DNA of 64,000 bases from Agarophyton chilense (Eukaryota > Rhodophyta > Florideophyceae > Gracilariales > Gracilariaceae). A program made the translations under genes and the position numbers. The stretch is taken from assembly GCA_030374765.1 (NCBI GenBank), contig JARGXX010000075.1, positions 1,240,001-1,304,000 on the forward strand, read 5' to 3'. Numbering within the stretch: position 1 is the stretch's first letter; every line of letters begins with the position of its first letter. Below are positions 1 to 10,997 of the stretch, in pieces. Under the pieces are notes generated by a model. It worked only from the letters and a program-made list of their open reading frames with translations, did not search any database and was not told the DNA's origin.

Positions 1-702
1 CCCATCACGTTGCTTCTTGAAACAGTTCCTCTGGATATGACCCTTCTTATGACAATAATGACACTCGATGTTCTTCCATCGCGACTGCCTGCCAACCAAA
101 GCTGCCTCACTTCCACCAGGATCCTCCTCGGCACGATCGTTCATTCGCTGCTCTTCTTGCAGCAGACGACGCTTCACAAACTCTAGAGTGAGTTGACGAT
201 CGCCAATCGTGGTATCAATTGCCACGATGAGGTGCTCGAATCTTTCCGGAAGTCCGCATAGGATGGCCATAGCGATGTCCTCCTCCTCAACAACAACGTC
301 CATACACTTCAGGTCCGATGCCAGATGACGTACACCGTTGATGAACTGTAGCATTTTCTCATCATCACGCATCTTGGCAGAGTAGAAGGACCGTCGGGCG
401 TTGATTTTGTTGAGCAGAGTCTTGCGTTGGAACACATCGCTAATGGCTTTCCACATATCGGGAGCGTTGTCGGCGTCCCGCACATGATCTAAATGCTCAT
501 CACTGAGTGTGAGACCAATAATATCTCTGGCCTTGGCATCTTTCTTCTTCCAAGTCGACAGCTCATCTTCGTCAGTGGGTCTAACAGAGTCGAGGTGGCC
601 GTCGAGGTCCTTGAGTGCAAGCAGCAGCTCAATCTTCTGCTTCCATACGTGGAAGTTATCCTCAACCAGCTTTTCGATTTTCACCCCACTGAACGAATCC
701 AT
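1..702 (-). pseudogene. gag: Copia-A gag, N-terminal part
   Basis: Gag of a Ty1/Copia element, the structural protein of the cytoplasmic virus-like particle. I place the start at the ATG complementary to 700-702 (protein begins MDSFSGVK), where similarity between copies becomes protein-like; the hydrophobic-looking stretch upstream is translated TTG-rich leader. The UBN2-type gag domain (NFHVWKQKIELLL motif) follows, and the visible part ends in the CCHC zinc knuckle (CHYCHKKGHIQRNC) near position 1. It is fossil sequence, incomplete because of the window edge, with about one break. Confidence 0.8.
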
Positions 703-1890
703 GTTGTGCAAAGTGTCACAAGAGGCCGAGAGAGATGGCTTGACAGCAACAGACAAGTGAACAACAACAACAGACAACAACAACAAAGAAAAAACAACAA
801 ACAACAAATAATTCTTCAAGACTGAACAGACAATAGTCTCCGGGCGCACTGGCAGGGCTTCCTATACCCGCGTCCCTAAAGGTCGGACCCCTGGCCCCCA
901 GAGCTCTTCTGGGTAGATAACGGTTTTTTGCAGTCTACCTCCTCCCACGTCAAAAGGAGAAGGCGTGTTGCTCCTTACGAGGCTTCCAGAGGATGGTTAA
1001 TGACCGAAGATATGCCTTCACCAAGTTGACCCTCTCTGGCCTCTTTCAAGAACTAGCGCGACCTCGAAACCGAAGCTACTTCAACACCAAGATACGCTTC
1101 TAACGAGCAATCAATGAAGATCGCACGCGGCCTGATCCTGGAAAGGAGGTCAGCCTTCGAAACGTCGCCTCCCCGCGTACTGCGGATCAAAAGCTCCTTA
1201 TGGATGCTGTTCACAACAGTCCAAGTGCCCAACCACAAAGGTCGGACTCACACACAAAGTCAAGCAACCAGCCAAATGCAGTGCGCCACGGCACCCCGTC
1301 CACAAATGCACCCGCAAAGTTCAACCAGATCTTTCGACCGTCACTGTTATCCGCCCTAAAAGGACCAGTGGGGAACCCGCTTGACAGTACACCTGCTTTA
1401 GTTCAAGCCGCCAGGCTAACGTCCCCGAGTACAAGGAATCACCCAAAGTACCTCGGATCAACCGCTCGTCGCACAGGCAAAGATGCAGACCAAACACACA
1501 AACACACACAAACGCTGAGCCAAGAACTCCAGGCCCAGACTTCAACAAACACGGTCCTCAACCTCTCGGATCAGAACCCGCAAACAAGACGCGGGGATCC
1601 ACAAAACAACGAAAGAGAGGGAGACCAAACGAAACGGATAGCGATCGACAAACACGGGCAACAACGAGCACCCAAACACAATCACGATAATAACGTCCAA
1701 CCACTACCACCACAACGCCCTCAGGGAGGAACGCAAGACCGAAAGAAAATACCAACACCAACCCACGATACGGTCACACACCCGACGAAACGGCTACTAC
1801 GGCGGAAACGAAGAGAATAGAACAGCGAAACGGGTGAACGGCGGTGCGGGAGAGCGGCGAGAGACGGACTATACGGCAGAGGTCAGCGGG
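703..1890 (-). other. Copia-A 5' leader, copy 1
   Basis: About 1.2 kb of transcribed but probably untranslated leader between primer-binding site and gag. The gag-proximal part holds a TTG/TTGTT-rich stretch and, roughly between 850 and 1055, the block that is also conserved in Copia-B. A 206-codon open frame on the opposite strand (1200-1820) is repeated in the other copies but is low-complexity and I do not regard it as a gene. Confidence 0.6.
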
Positions 1891-1905
1891 GCTGGGCCCA
1901 TAACC
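1891..1905 (-). promoter_or_regulatory. Primer-binding site, initiator tRNA-Met anticodon arm type
   Basis: GCTGGGCCCATAACC on the plus strand, directly inside the LTR. It equals the anticodon-arm sequence of eukaryotic initiator tRNA-Met (CAU anticodon within GGGCCCATAACCC), so the element RNA is complementary to it. This is the half-tRNA priming known from Drosophila copia. Confidence 0.75.
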
Positions 1906-2601
1906 TGATGGAAAGGGAAAAGCTGAAGGAAAGGTTGAGGGAATGAAAAGGAAGTTCGCCAGCTCTGGCTTGGATTTACTTGGAGGCGCTCAAACTTTCA
2001 CTTATATACTACTTCAAAACGTCAGCTGTCTAGACTCCAACCCAAAGTAAACCCTAGACTACAAAGCAGGGACACTCAATACTACCAATCATATTCAAGC
2101 ATGACATTAACCCTAGTCAATGTTCATTGCAGCGCACAACAAGGCAATATACAGTGCACACAGTGCACAGCCAATAATTACACTGACGTGTGCACAAATT
2201 CAATATGCCAGCACACACTACTTGCAATCCGCCTCCATACACATTCACGTTCCAGCACAGCACACCAAGTCTCCTGTAATACACATGTCACGTCTCTTCT
2301 CCAAGTACATTCGTTACACCTTGTGAGATGTGTTCATAGTACACAAGCTGGACAGGTTGAACAGCGTGCACAGTAGTACAAGTAGACCACGTACACACGT
2401 GTACCACAGACAAACCCAAAAGTGCCTAACACTTGTACACACCGCATTGCATGTGCACATTTGCAGTAGCCAATCACAGCCCGAGTTTACCTGGAGATCC
2501 GACTGACACGCATATGCGCTTTTCCAGAGGCACCCTCCAAAACAGCCCATGCTCCCCTGCACTTTTGGTTTTCAGTGACAGCACAGGGTCAACAGCCAAC
2601 A
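1906..2601 (-). repeat. Copia-A LTR, copy 1 5' LTR
   Basis: 696-bp LTR reading TGTTGGCTG...CCATCA on the minus strand, with TG...CA ends. It contains the CGCATATGCG palindrome, an ATTGG (inverted CCAAT) box and a TATATAA promoter element shared by all copies. Its TGTTGG end abuts gag sequence at 2602. Confidence 0.85.
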
Positions 2602-3940
2602 AAGTCGACAGCTCATCTTTGTCAGTGGGTCTAACAGAGTCGAGGTGACCGTCAAGGTCTTTGAGTGCAAGCAGCAGCTCAATCTTCTGCTTCCATACGT
2701 GGAAGTTATCCTCAACCAGCTTTTTGATTTTCACCCCACTGAACGAATCCATGTTGTGCAAAGTGTCACAAGAGGCCGAGAGAGATGGCTTGACAGCAAC
2801 AGACAAGTGAACAACAACAACAGACAACAACAACAAAGAAAAAACAACAAACAACAAATAATTCTTCAAGATTGAACAGACAATAGTCTCCGGGCGCACT
2901 GGCAGGGCTTCCTATACCCGCGTCCTTAAAGGTCGGACCCCTGGCCCCCAGAGCTCTTCTGGGTAGATAACGGTTTTCTGCAGTCTACCTCCTCCCACGT
3001 CAAAAGGAGAAGGCGTGTTGCTCCTTACGAGGCTTCCAGAGGATGGTTAATGACCGAAGATATGCCTTCACCAAGTTGACCCTCTCTGGCCTCTTTCAAG
3101 AACTAGCGCGACCTCGAAACCGAAGCTACTTCAACACCAAGATACGCTTCTAACGAGCAATCAATGAAGATCGCACGCGGCCTGATCCTGGAAAGGAGGT
3201 CAGCCTTCGAAACGTCGCCTCCCCGCGTACTGCGGATCAAAAGCTCCTTATGGATGCTGTTCACAACAGTCCAAGTGCCCAACCACAAAGGTCGGACTCA
3301 CACACAAAGTCAAGCAACCAGCCAAATGCAGTGCGCCACGGCACCCCGTCCACAAATGCACCCGCAAAGTTCAACCAGATCTTTCGACCGTCACTGTTAT
3401 CCGCCCTAAAAGGACCAGTGGGGAACCCGCTTGACAGTACACCTGCTTTAGTTCAAGCCGCCAGGCTAACGTCCCCGAGTACAAGGAATCACCCAAAGTA
3501 CCTCGGATCAACCGCTCGTCGCACAGGCAAAGATGCAGACCAAACACACAAACACACACAAACGCTGAGCCAAGAACTCCAGGCCCAGACTTCAACAAAC
3601 ACGGTCCTCAACCTCTCGGATCAGAACCCGCAAACAAGACGCGGGGATCCACAAAACAACGAAAGAGAGGGAGACCAAACGAAACGGATAGCGATCGACA
3701 AACACGGGCAACAACGAGCACCCAAACACAATCACGATAATAACGTCCAACCACTACCACCACAACGCCCTCAGGGAGGAACGCAAGACCGAAAGAAAAT
3801 ACCAACACCAACCCACGATACGGTCACACACCCGACGAAACGGCTACTACGGCGGAAACGAAGAGAATAGAACAGCGAAACGGGTGAACGGCGGTGCGGG
3901 AGAGCGGCGAGAGACGGACTATACGGCAGAGGTCAGCGAG

Positions 3941-3955
3941 GCTGGGCCCATAACC
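3941..3955 (-). promoter_or_regulatory. Primer-binding site, copy 2
   Basis: Same anticodon-arm-type site (GCTGGGCCCATAACC on the plus strand) abutting the LTR at 3956. Confidence 0.75.
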
Positions 3956-4652
3956 TGATGGAAAGGGAAAAGCTGAAGGAAAGGTTGAGGGAATGAAAAG
4001 GAAGTTCGCCAGCTCTGGCTTGGATTTACTTGGAGGCGCTCAAACTTTCACTTATATACTACTTCAAAACGTCGGCTGTCTAGACTCCAACCCAAAGTAA
4101 ACCCTAGACTACAAAGCAGGGACACTCAATACTACCAATCATATTCAAGCATGACATTAACCCTAGTCAATGTTCATTGCAGCGCACAACAAGGCAATAT
4201 ACAGTGCACACAGTGCACAGCCAATAATTACACTGACGTGTGCACAAATTCAATATGCCAGCACACACTACTTGCAATCCGCCTCCATACACATTCACGT
4301 TCCAGCACAGTACACCAAGTCTCCTGTAATACACATGTCACGTCTCTTCTCCAAGTACATTCGTTACACCTTGTGAGATGTGTTCATAGTACACCAGCTG
4401 GACAGGTTGAACAGCGTGCACAGTAGTACAAGTAGACCACGTACACACGTGTACCACAGACGAACCCAATAGTGCCATACCACTTGTACACACCGCATTG
4501 CATGTGCACATTTACAGTAGCCAATCACAGCCCGAGTTCACCTTGAGATCCGACTGACACGCATATGCGCTTTTCCAGAGGCACCCTCCAAAACAGCCCA
4601 TGCTCCCCTGCACTTTTGGTTTTCAGTGACAGCACAGGGTCAACAGCCAACA
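3956..4652 (-). repeat. Copia-A LTR, copy 2 5' LTR
   Basis: 697-bp LTR, near-identical to 1906-2601. Its outer end (TGTTGG on the minus strand) joins a fragment of a different Copia pol at 4653. Confidence 0.85.
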
Positions 4653-5024
4653 GGCCGTGGGCGATTTCTGAAAACGAGCCAAGATTAGGACGGGTGCTAA
4701 TATATCCAACCGAGTTCTCAGTGCCAAATACAAAAGCGATCCAATGATCTGCTGGTACAGCTGAGTATCCTGGATGGATTTGTCTTTCTCAGATGTCCAC
4801 CCGGTAAAAAAAGATTCTACCATAGGGGTGCATGCCGGCTTGGATCGCTGAAACCCGAAACGGCGCAACACGCTTTCCGTGTACAGTGACTGACCAAGAT
4901 ACAGCGACACAGGTCGACCATCTGAATCTAATGTAAATTTGAATTCAACGCCGAGGTACAAGTTCACTTCGTCCGCCACACGCAGCCCGTAAAACGACTT
5001 AAGCTCCTCCGAATTCGCATCACG
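4653..5024 (-). pseudogene. pol: Copia-C reverse transcriptase/RNase H fragment
   Basis: About 370 bp encoding, on the minus strand, the end of a Copia reverse transcriptase and the RT-RNase H connection. Visible motifs are YLGVEFKF, RRFGFQRSKPACTPMVE and QIIGSLLYLALRTRLDI, typical of that region. It differs clearly from the family A protein (QKVLERFGMHQSKPVDTPME), so it belongs to another Copia family, possibly B, whose pol is not seen here. It is a short fossil between two Copia-A LTRs. Confidence 0.7.
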
Positions 5025-5720
5025 TGATGGAAAGGGAAAAGCTGAAGGAAAGGTTGAGGGAATGAAAAGGAAGTTCGCCAGCTCTGGCTTGGATTTACTT
5101 GGAGGCGCTCAAACTTTCACTTATATACTACTTCAAAACGTCGGCTGTCTAGACTCCAACCCAAAGTAAACCCTAGACTACAAAGCAGGGACACTCAATA
5201 CTACCAATCATATTCAAGCATGACATTAACCCTAGTCAATGTTCATTGCAGCGCACAACAAGGCAATATACAGTGCACACAGTGCACAGCCAATAATTAC
5301 ACTGACGTGTGCACAAATTCAATATGCCAGCACACACTACTTGCAATCCGCATCCATACACATTCACGTTCCAGCACAGTACACCAAGTCTCCTGTAATA
5401 CACATGTCACGTCTCTTCTCCAAGTACATTCGTTACACCTTGTGAGATGTGTTCATAGTACACCAGCTGGACAGGTTGAACAGCGTGCACAGTAGTACAA
5501 GTAGACCACGTACACACGTGTACCACAGACAAACCCAAAAGTGCCTAACACTTGTACACACCGCATTGCATGTGCACATTTACAGTAGCCAATCACAGCC
5601 CGAGTTCACGTTGAGATCCGACTGACACGCATATGCGCTTTTCCAGAGGCACCCTCCAAAACAGCCCATGCTCCCCTGCACTTTTGGTTTTCATTGACAG
5701 GACAGGGTCAACAGCCAACA
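5025..5720 (-). repeat. Copia-A LTR at left end of tandem unit 1
   Basis: 696-bp minus-oriented LTR. No target duplication is visible (TCACG on the left, CACTT on the right), so its two flanks were probably brought together by recombination. It is the left-hand partner in the proposed LTR-LTR exchange that made the tandem duplication. Confidence 0.8.
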
Positions 5721-6311
5721 CACTTTTGGGCACCCTCCGCAGAAAAACTCATATGCGCCTCATCTCAATCTCATTGTGAAACGGCCATCTGATTGGCTAC
5801 TGCAAATGCCCTCATGCAACGTGGTATGAACAAGTGGTCTGGTTCTAATGGGGCGTGTTGGAGCTTCGGCCCAAGTGGAGCGATTTGATTGGACGAGAGC
5901 GCTGAATGAGCACGGGCTATGCAGTTGGAGAGAATGTGCTAATGTGGGCTGGATACGGGGTTTGGCCGTAACAGCCGAATCTGGGCTGCGCGGGGTGGTT
6001 GGCACTGGCGCACCACTTTGGATGATTTTTTGAGTTTTTATTTGATATGCTTCATGTTTGAAATTGCTTTGGCGCGCAATTCCTCGTCGCACAGTGGCAA
6101 GGTGTGAGACGTGGGTGACCCGCCGACGGTCAGCACCGGCGGCGGAACTGCGTGCGAGGTAGATATAGTTTTCAATGAGGGTCGCCAACGATCGAAGTAA
6201 ATTGTCAAGGCTGACTACCTTCCTTTGTTTCTCTTCTTTTATTTTTCTCTTCTTCACGTCTTTTCCCCCTCTTCTTCCTTTTCCTTTACCTAACCTGCGC
6301 TTACGTTGTGA
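5721..6311 (+). repeat. Copia-B LTR, partial, within Copia-A pol
   Basis: 591 bp matching the LTR-B at 10998-11629 in inverted orientation. The first 40 or so bases are absent where LTR-A abuts. Its right end (...TTGTGA) joins minus-strand Copia-A reverse transcriptase, so it was an LTR-B insertion into that gene. It carries ATTGG at 5792-5796 and the purine/pyrimidine-rich tract typical of LTR-B. Confidence 0.75.
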
Positions 6312-8876
6312 GCTGTCTGCTGGCCTTGGCACTAAGTCCCATGTGTCATGCTCAATTAGTGACTGGTACTCACTCTTCATTGCCTTCTTCCATGCTTCTG
6401 AATCAGGACGTGACACAGCATCATCATATGACGACGGGGTGTCATCACTGGCAGTGAGTAGAGCAGTTGCACGCCACCATGAGCTCGGCTTCCTACGTTC
6501 ACGCGTGGACCTAGGAACAGATTGTGTCTCATGCACTACAGGCTCAACTGGTGTATCAGCTGCAGAATCATCAACAGAGCTGTCAGAAGCATCATCAGAG
6601 TCAGGCAAAGGCGCAGAAGGGTCATCATCACTGGGTCCACTAGATGTGTCAGATGTAGAGGTATCATGTGGACTAGACATATTACTAAAGTCAATGTCTG
6701 CGTAGTCCTCTTCCTCATAGCGAAACTGGTTGTCTGAGCCCGAAAACTCATCAAACCGTACATCTCTTGACACGATCACCTTTTTCTTTTCAGAGTCCCA
6801 CAACTTGTATTCGTGAGACCCTCGGGTGTACCCAATAAAGATAGCTTCCACATCACGCTCCTCTAGCTTCTTCAGCTTATGATCCACAACCTTGTACCAG
6901 CATCGGCTCCCAAACACACGCAGGTTGCTCACATCAGGCTTCTGACGATGCCACAGTTCATATGGTGTCACACTACTTGGAAGAGCTTTGCAAGTCACAC
7001 GGTTGCGCACATACACTGCAACACTCAGTGCTTCAGCCCAAAAGTGCTTTGGCAATTTCTTGTGACATAACATCAATCTGACCAAGTCCATGAGTGTGCG
7101 GTTGAACCGTTCGGCAAGTCCATTCTGCTGAGGATTGTAAGGCACAGTTCGCTGATGCTCAATACCGTGACGTTCAAGTTCTTTGGTAAAACGATGTGAC
7201 AGATATTCACCACCGTTGTCAGTGCGCAATGCTTTAAGCACACTCTCACGTGCGGTGATGGTTTTCACTTATCTGCCAGTTTGGTTTTGAACAAACTTGA
7301 GCCACCTTAGAAACATCTGGAACACCTCATCCTTAGTTTTGAGCATGTAGAAGAAGCAGAAATGACTGTGATCATCGATGAATGTGACGAAGTAGTGCGA
7401 GCCTCCCAAGAATTTCACACTTACTGGACCTGACATATCGGAGTGAACAAGTTCCAGTACGTGTTTTGCTCGTTCCCCCCCTTGCTTTGGAGTCGGAGCA
7501 CGGGTTGCTTTTCCTACTCCACATGAGCCACACACATCTGAATCCTGCGCAACGTCTACATTGAGCCCTGACACAACCTTGTTTCGAGCCATATGCTTGA
7601 TACCATCCACATCCACATGAGCCATTCGAGCATGCCATAGTGACAAGTCCGACACAAGTGCGCTGTTTACATCTGTACAGTGGTGTGCAGCAGTGCAAAG
7701 GTAGTATAGGCCTTTGACGCGGCGCCCCACGGCAACCACTTTTGACCCCTTGTATACACATACCTTCTCTTTTTCAAACACTACTTTGCACCCCAGATCA
7801 CAAATCGCCGATACAGAAAGCAAATGGTACCTTAAATTCGGTACATGAACAACTTGCTTCAGCTGGCACTTTCGTTTGGACCCTTCCACAATCAGATCAA
7901 GCTCCACACTACCGTGACCAACAGACTCTAGTTTGGAATCATTACCGATGCTAACGCCAGAAGACACCTTACTATCATATGTTTGGAACATGGATTCGTC
8001 AAAAGTCATGTGGGCAGTAGCACCAGAGTCAACAATCCAGTCACTGTTCGTGGCTTTATCAAAGCCAGTAGCAATGAGACATACAAAGTCAGAGTCGTTG
8101 CCACCCGTACCTCGCTCATCGCTGAGCTCAGTATTGACAGTTGGGTGAGCAGCACCGACCTGATTCCTGTTAGCCCCATCACGTGGCTTCTTGAAACAGT
8201 TCCTCTGGATATGACCCTTCTTATGACAATAATGACACTCGATGTTCTTCCATCGGGACTGCCTGCCAACCAAAGCTGCCTCACTTCCACCAGGCTCCTC
8301 CTTGGCACGATCGTTCATTCGCTGCTCTTCTTGCAGCAGACGACTCTTCACAAACTCTAGAGTGAGTTGACGATCGCCAATCGTGGTATCAATTGCCACG
8401 ATGAGGTGCTCGAATCTTTCCGGAAGTCCGCATAGGATGGTCATAGCGATGTCCTCCTCCCCAACAACAACGTGCATACACTTCAGGTCCGATGCCAGAT
8501 GACGTACACCGTTGATGAACTGTAGCATTTTCTCATCATCACGCATCTTGGCAGAGTAGAAGGACCGTCGGGCGTTGATTTTGTTGAGCAGAGTCTTGCG
8601 TTGGAACACATCGTTAATGGCTTTCCACATATCGGCAGCGTTGTCGGCGTCCCGCACATGATCTAAAGGCTCATCACTGAGTGTGAGACCAATAATAGCT
8701 CTGGCCTTGCCATCTTTCTTTTTCCAAGTCGACAGCTCATCTTCGTCAGTGGGTCTAACAGAGTCGAGGTGGCCGTCGAGGTCCTTGAGTGCAAGCAGCA
8801 GCTCAATCTTCTGCTTCCATACGTGGAAGTTATCCTCAACCAGCTTTTCGATTTTCACCCCACTGAACGAATCCAT
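6312..8876 (-). pseudogene. gag-pol: Copia-A gag-pol polyprotein, 3'-incomplete, unit 1
   Basis: Single-frame Ty1/Copia polyprotein starting at the ATG complementary to 8874-8876 (MDSFSGVK). Domains in order: UBN2 gag; CCHC knuckle CHYCHKKGHIQRNC; aspartic protease WIVDSGATAHMT; GAG-pre-integrase HHCC finger around WHARMAHVDVDGIKH; integrase core with DMSGPV, DNGGEYLS and PQQNGLAERFNRT; an acidic linker rich in S, D and P; then the first residues of RT. The lysine/arginine-rich stretch that continues the open frame below 6312 is translated LTR-B, not a protein domain. A fossil with about one break. Confidence 0.8.
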
Positions 8877-9178
8877 GTTGTGCAAAGTGTCACAAGAGGC
8901 CGAGAGAGATGGCTTGGCAGCAACAGACAAGTGAACAACAAAAACAGACAACAACAACAAAGAAAAAACAACAAACAACAAATAATTCTTCAAGATTGAA
9001 CAGACAATAGTCTGCGGGCGCACTGGCAGGGCTTCCTATACCCGCATCCCTAAAGGTCGAACCCCTGGCCCCCAGAGCTCTTCTCAGTAGATAACGGTTT
9101 TCTGCAGTCTACCTCCTCCCACGTCAAAAGGAGAAGGCGCGTTGCTCGTTACGAGGCTTCCAGAGGATGGTTGATGAC
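6312..9178 (-). mobile_element. Copia-A element, copy 3 (gag-pol and start of leader), unit 1
   Basis: Minus-strand Copia-A body lacking LTRs of its own: gag-pol from 8876 down to 6312, ending early in RT at an LTR-B, and the gag-proximal part of the leader (8877-9178), which is fused to Copia-B gag. About one break lies in the reading frame apart from the missing ends. Near-identity to the plus-strand copies suggests a recent origin. Confidence 0.8.
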
Positions 9179-10083
9179 CCCGGATTCATAAAGCAAAGAT
9201 CTTGTGTGTGTCCATCGCGATCACAGAAGTCGCAATGATGTCCATTGCTCGATCCAGAACGATCAAATGATGACGATCTCAAGGCGGCAGCAAGTGCACG
9301 AGCAGTAGACTCAATGTCGGAGTGACCATCAGACTCCTCATCTTCGTTGTTTGCACTACTGCGGGTACGATTAGTCGATTCAGAATGTCGACCAGATTTT
9401 TTCCTGCCCTTCTTCTTGCGACGTGAACTACGTCCAGACGGCCTTGCAGACACCTGTTTCGCGTTGTATTCATCTATGAGGGTCGTGGCCACGTAGTCCC
9501 GTGTAAGCTCAGCGATATCCTTGGTTTGAAGAGCTGCAGCAGTAGACTCCAGTGTGCAATTGGGATTAATAGAAGCAAGTAACATGGGAGCTTTGTGCGA
9601 CTCCGGTACTGCCGCATCCTTCCCCATGCGCTCTAACTGAGCAAATAACGCCGTGTACTGGTCCACATAGCCTGACATATTCTGACCATTGTATCCCATA
9701 CGGAATAGTTGAGTCTGCACAGCAATACTGGATACAGTACGATTGGACGCATACCGTGCATCAAGTAGTGCGAGCATGCGCGCCGGGTCGTCGTCGACAT
9801 CCATGACCACACGAAGTGGCGCATCACCCAAGGCGCATATTATGATTCCACATGCCTTCTCGCGCTTGGCGACAACTCGAGCGCTATCAATAGCGGTATC
9901 CGATGTTGCTTCAGTAGTTGCTGAATATCCAGAATCGGATTCCACAACGTTTTACACACCTTTAACACGGCATGCAGCACGAAGGCGATGGCGCCATAGG
10001 GCATAATCATCACCACGCCTTCCATGAAAATGAGGGATTTTCATCCCGGTAGTACTTTCGGATTCCATTTCCGTGTCCGACAT
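9179..10083 (-). pseudogene. gag: Copia-B gag, unit 1
   Basis: Gag of a Copia element, likely starting at the ATG complementary to 10081-10083 (MSDTEMESES). Visible features: the start of a UBN2-like domain (DDYALWRHRLRAACRVKG), the alpha-helical gag core (LLDARYASNRTVSS, LFRMGYNGQNMSGYVDQYTA), a basic stretch (GRSSRRKKKGRKKSGRH) and a CCHC zinc knuckle (CDFCDRDGHTQDLC). After the knuckle the frame runs into Copia-A leader, so the gag is incomplete. About one further break. Confidence 0.75.
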
Positions 10084-10461
10084 ATTTCAGTCTGTTATCC
10101 ACGAAGCAGATAGAACGGAACCAAACGAAATTAATTAGACGAGGGAAGCAGAGTGGGGGACTCAATGCCTTGGGAAGTTTAAGAAAAAGGGCCACGAGCA
10201 GTGATGAATTCGTGGCCGAGCTTGCCCGAACGGAGTATTCCAACTCAATTGTTCGACAGCGAGGACGACAGCGGAGACATTTGACGTAGCCTGCAACGCT
10301 CACCGAGACGCGTCTCGTACGCGATCACAAGCGGAGCTCGGGTGCTCCCACGCTTGGAGTATACTCACGGGCAGTGGCAGAAGGCGTACCCGGAACAGAC
10401 AAACTTCTCGACTTCGGATTGAAACTTCTTGATTGAACATACCGAGGCTTGCTCGAGGTAG

Positions 10462-10665
10462 GCGGGCGCACTGGCGGGAGAAACTACCTCCGCTACCCTA
10501 AAGGATGATCCCCTGGACCCTGGTTACTCTCTCCAGGTGAGGTACGCTTTGATTACCTACCGAACTCTGCGCACTTCAGAGTCCGGCGCTTTTAGTCCCT
10601 ACGAGGCGTCCTAAGGAGGGGTGTCGTCAAGATACACTTCCCCCAGTTGACCCAAGCTAGCCTCT
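10462..10665 (-). other. Conserved leader block, Copia-B (unit 1)
   Basis: About 204 nt of leader that align with 25205-25408 of Copia-A although the families differ elsewhere. Shared anchors on the sense strand are GGGTCAACT, GCCTCGTA, GTCCAGGGG (GCCAGGGG in A), CCTTTAGGG and GCCAGTGCGCCCGC at the gag-proximal end. A hairpin AGGTA...TACCT in B stands where A has GTAGA...TCTAC, which looks like covariation. Candidate structured RNA of unknown role. Confidence 0.5.
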
Positions 10666-10983
10666 TGCGGAAAAGTAGCGCGGTCGTGCGGTGTAGTACG
10701 GTTGCTCCTACACTTTCAAGCCCAATTCATCGACCTCCGTACTGTACGGACGGAGAGCAGGATTTGGCAGACTTCCCGGTCTCGTGCCAAGGGGGTACTA
10801 ACAAACGCGATATGTTTTCGCCACCAAGGAGGAAGACCGCAGGGTACACGCCTGTCGCAAAACAAAATGACTTCTTAAATCCAGATGAGCGTTAGTCGTA
10901 GATCGCGCACCTGTCGCAGTAAAGAATCTTCTTGAATCCAAATAAATGTTAGTAGAGCGTGACGTCTGCGAAGAGTCGACGCT

Positions 10984-10997
10984 CTGGGCCCATAACC
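10984..10997 (-). promoter_or_regulatory. Primer-binding site, Copia-B, unit 1
   Basis: CTGGGCCCATAACC on the plus strand directly inside LTR-B: the same initiator tRNA-Met anticodon-arm match as in family A. Confidence 0.7.

Larger units (their letters stand above)
1..2601 (-). mobile_element. Copia-A element, copy 1, 5' part (cut by window edge)
   Basis: Ty1/Copia fossil read on the minus strand: 5' LTR (1906-2601), primer-binding site (1891-1905), leader (703-1890) and the first part of gag (702 down to 1). The rest lies left of the window, so completeness cannot be judged; about one break is visible in gag. The LTR's outer end abuts the gag of a second Copia-A (2602 onward), which suggests that this copy inserted into that one. 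The family is defined by near-identity with the elements at 6312-9178, 11811-16867 and 23655-30973. Confidence 0.85.
2602..4652 (-). mobile_element. Copia-A element, copy 2, 5' part
   Basis: Second minus-strand Copia-A 5' end: a short gag start (2602-2752), leader (2753-3940), primer-binding site (3941-3955) and LTR (3956-4652). It is nearly identical to 552-2601, so the two look like a 2.05-kb tandem repeat. The junction at 2601/2602 falls exactly at an LTR end, so insertion of copy 1 into gag of copy 2 explains it better than simple duplication. The remainder of copy 2 would lie left of the window. Confidence 0.75.

Noticed and set aside
1200-1820. 206-codon frame opposite to Copia-A, repeated at 3250
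   Set aside because: Antisense to the leader, low-complexity (Q, T, P, N and R), broken in the other leader copies at 12.6-13.3 kb and 24.5-25.1 kb, and without any domain.
2101-2376. Repeated 60-91 codon frames inside the Copia-A LTRs (also at 4151, 5220, 11850, 17063, 23694, 28907, 30325 and 39962)
   Set aside because: They lie inside LTRs, overlap on both strands, and have LTR-derived composition with no motif. Their recurrence follows from the LTR being repeated.
5760-6311. Lysine/arginine-rich C-terminal extension of the Copia-A frame (QRKRRLGKGKGRRGGKD and on), which looks like a nuclear-localisation domain
   Set aside because: It is translated LTR-B sequence. The true protein turns into reverse transcriptase at this point in the plus-strand copies.
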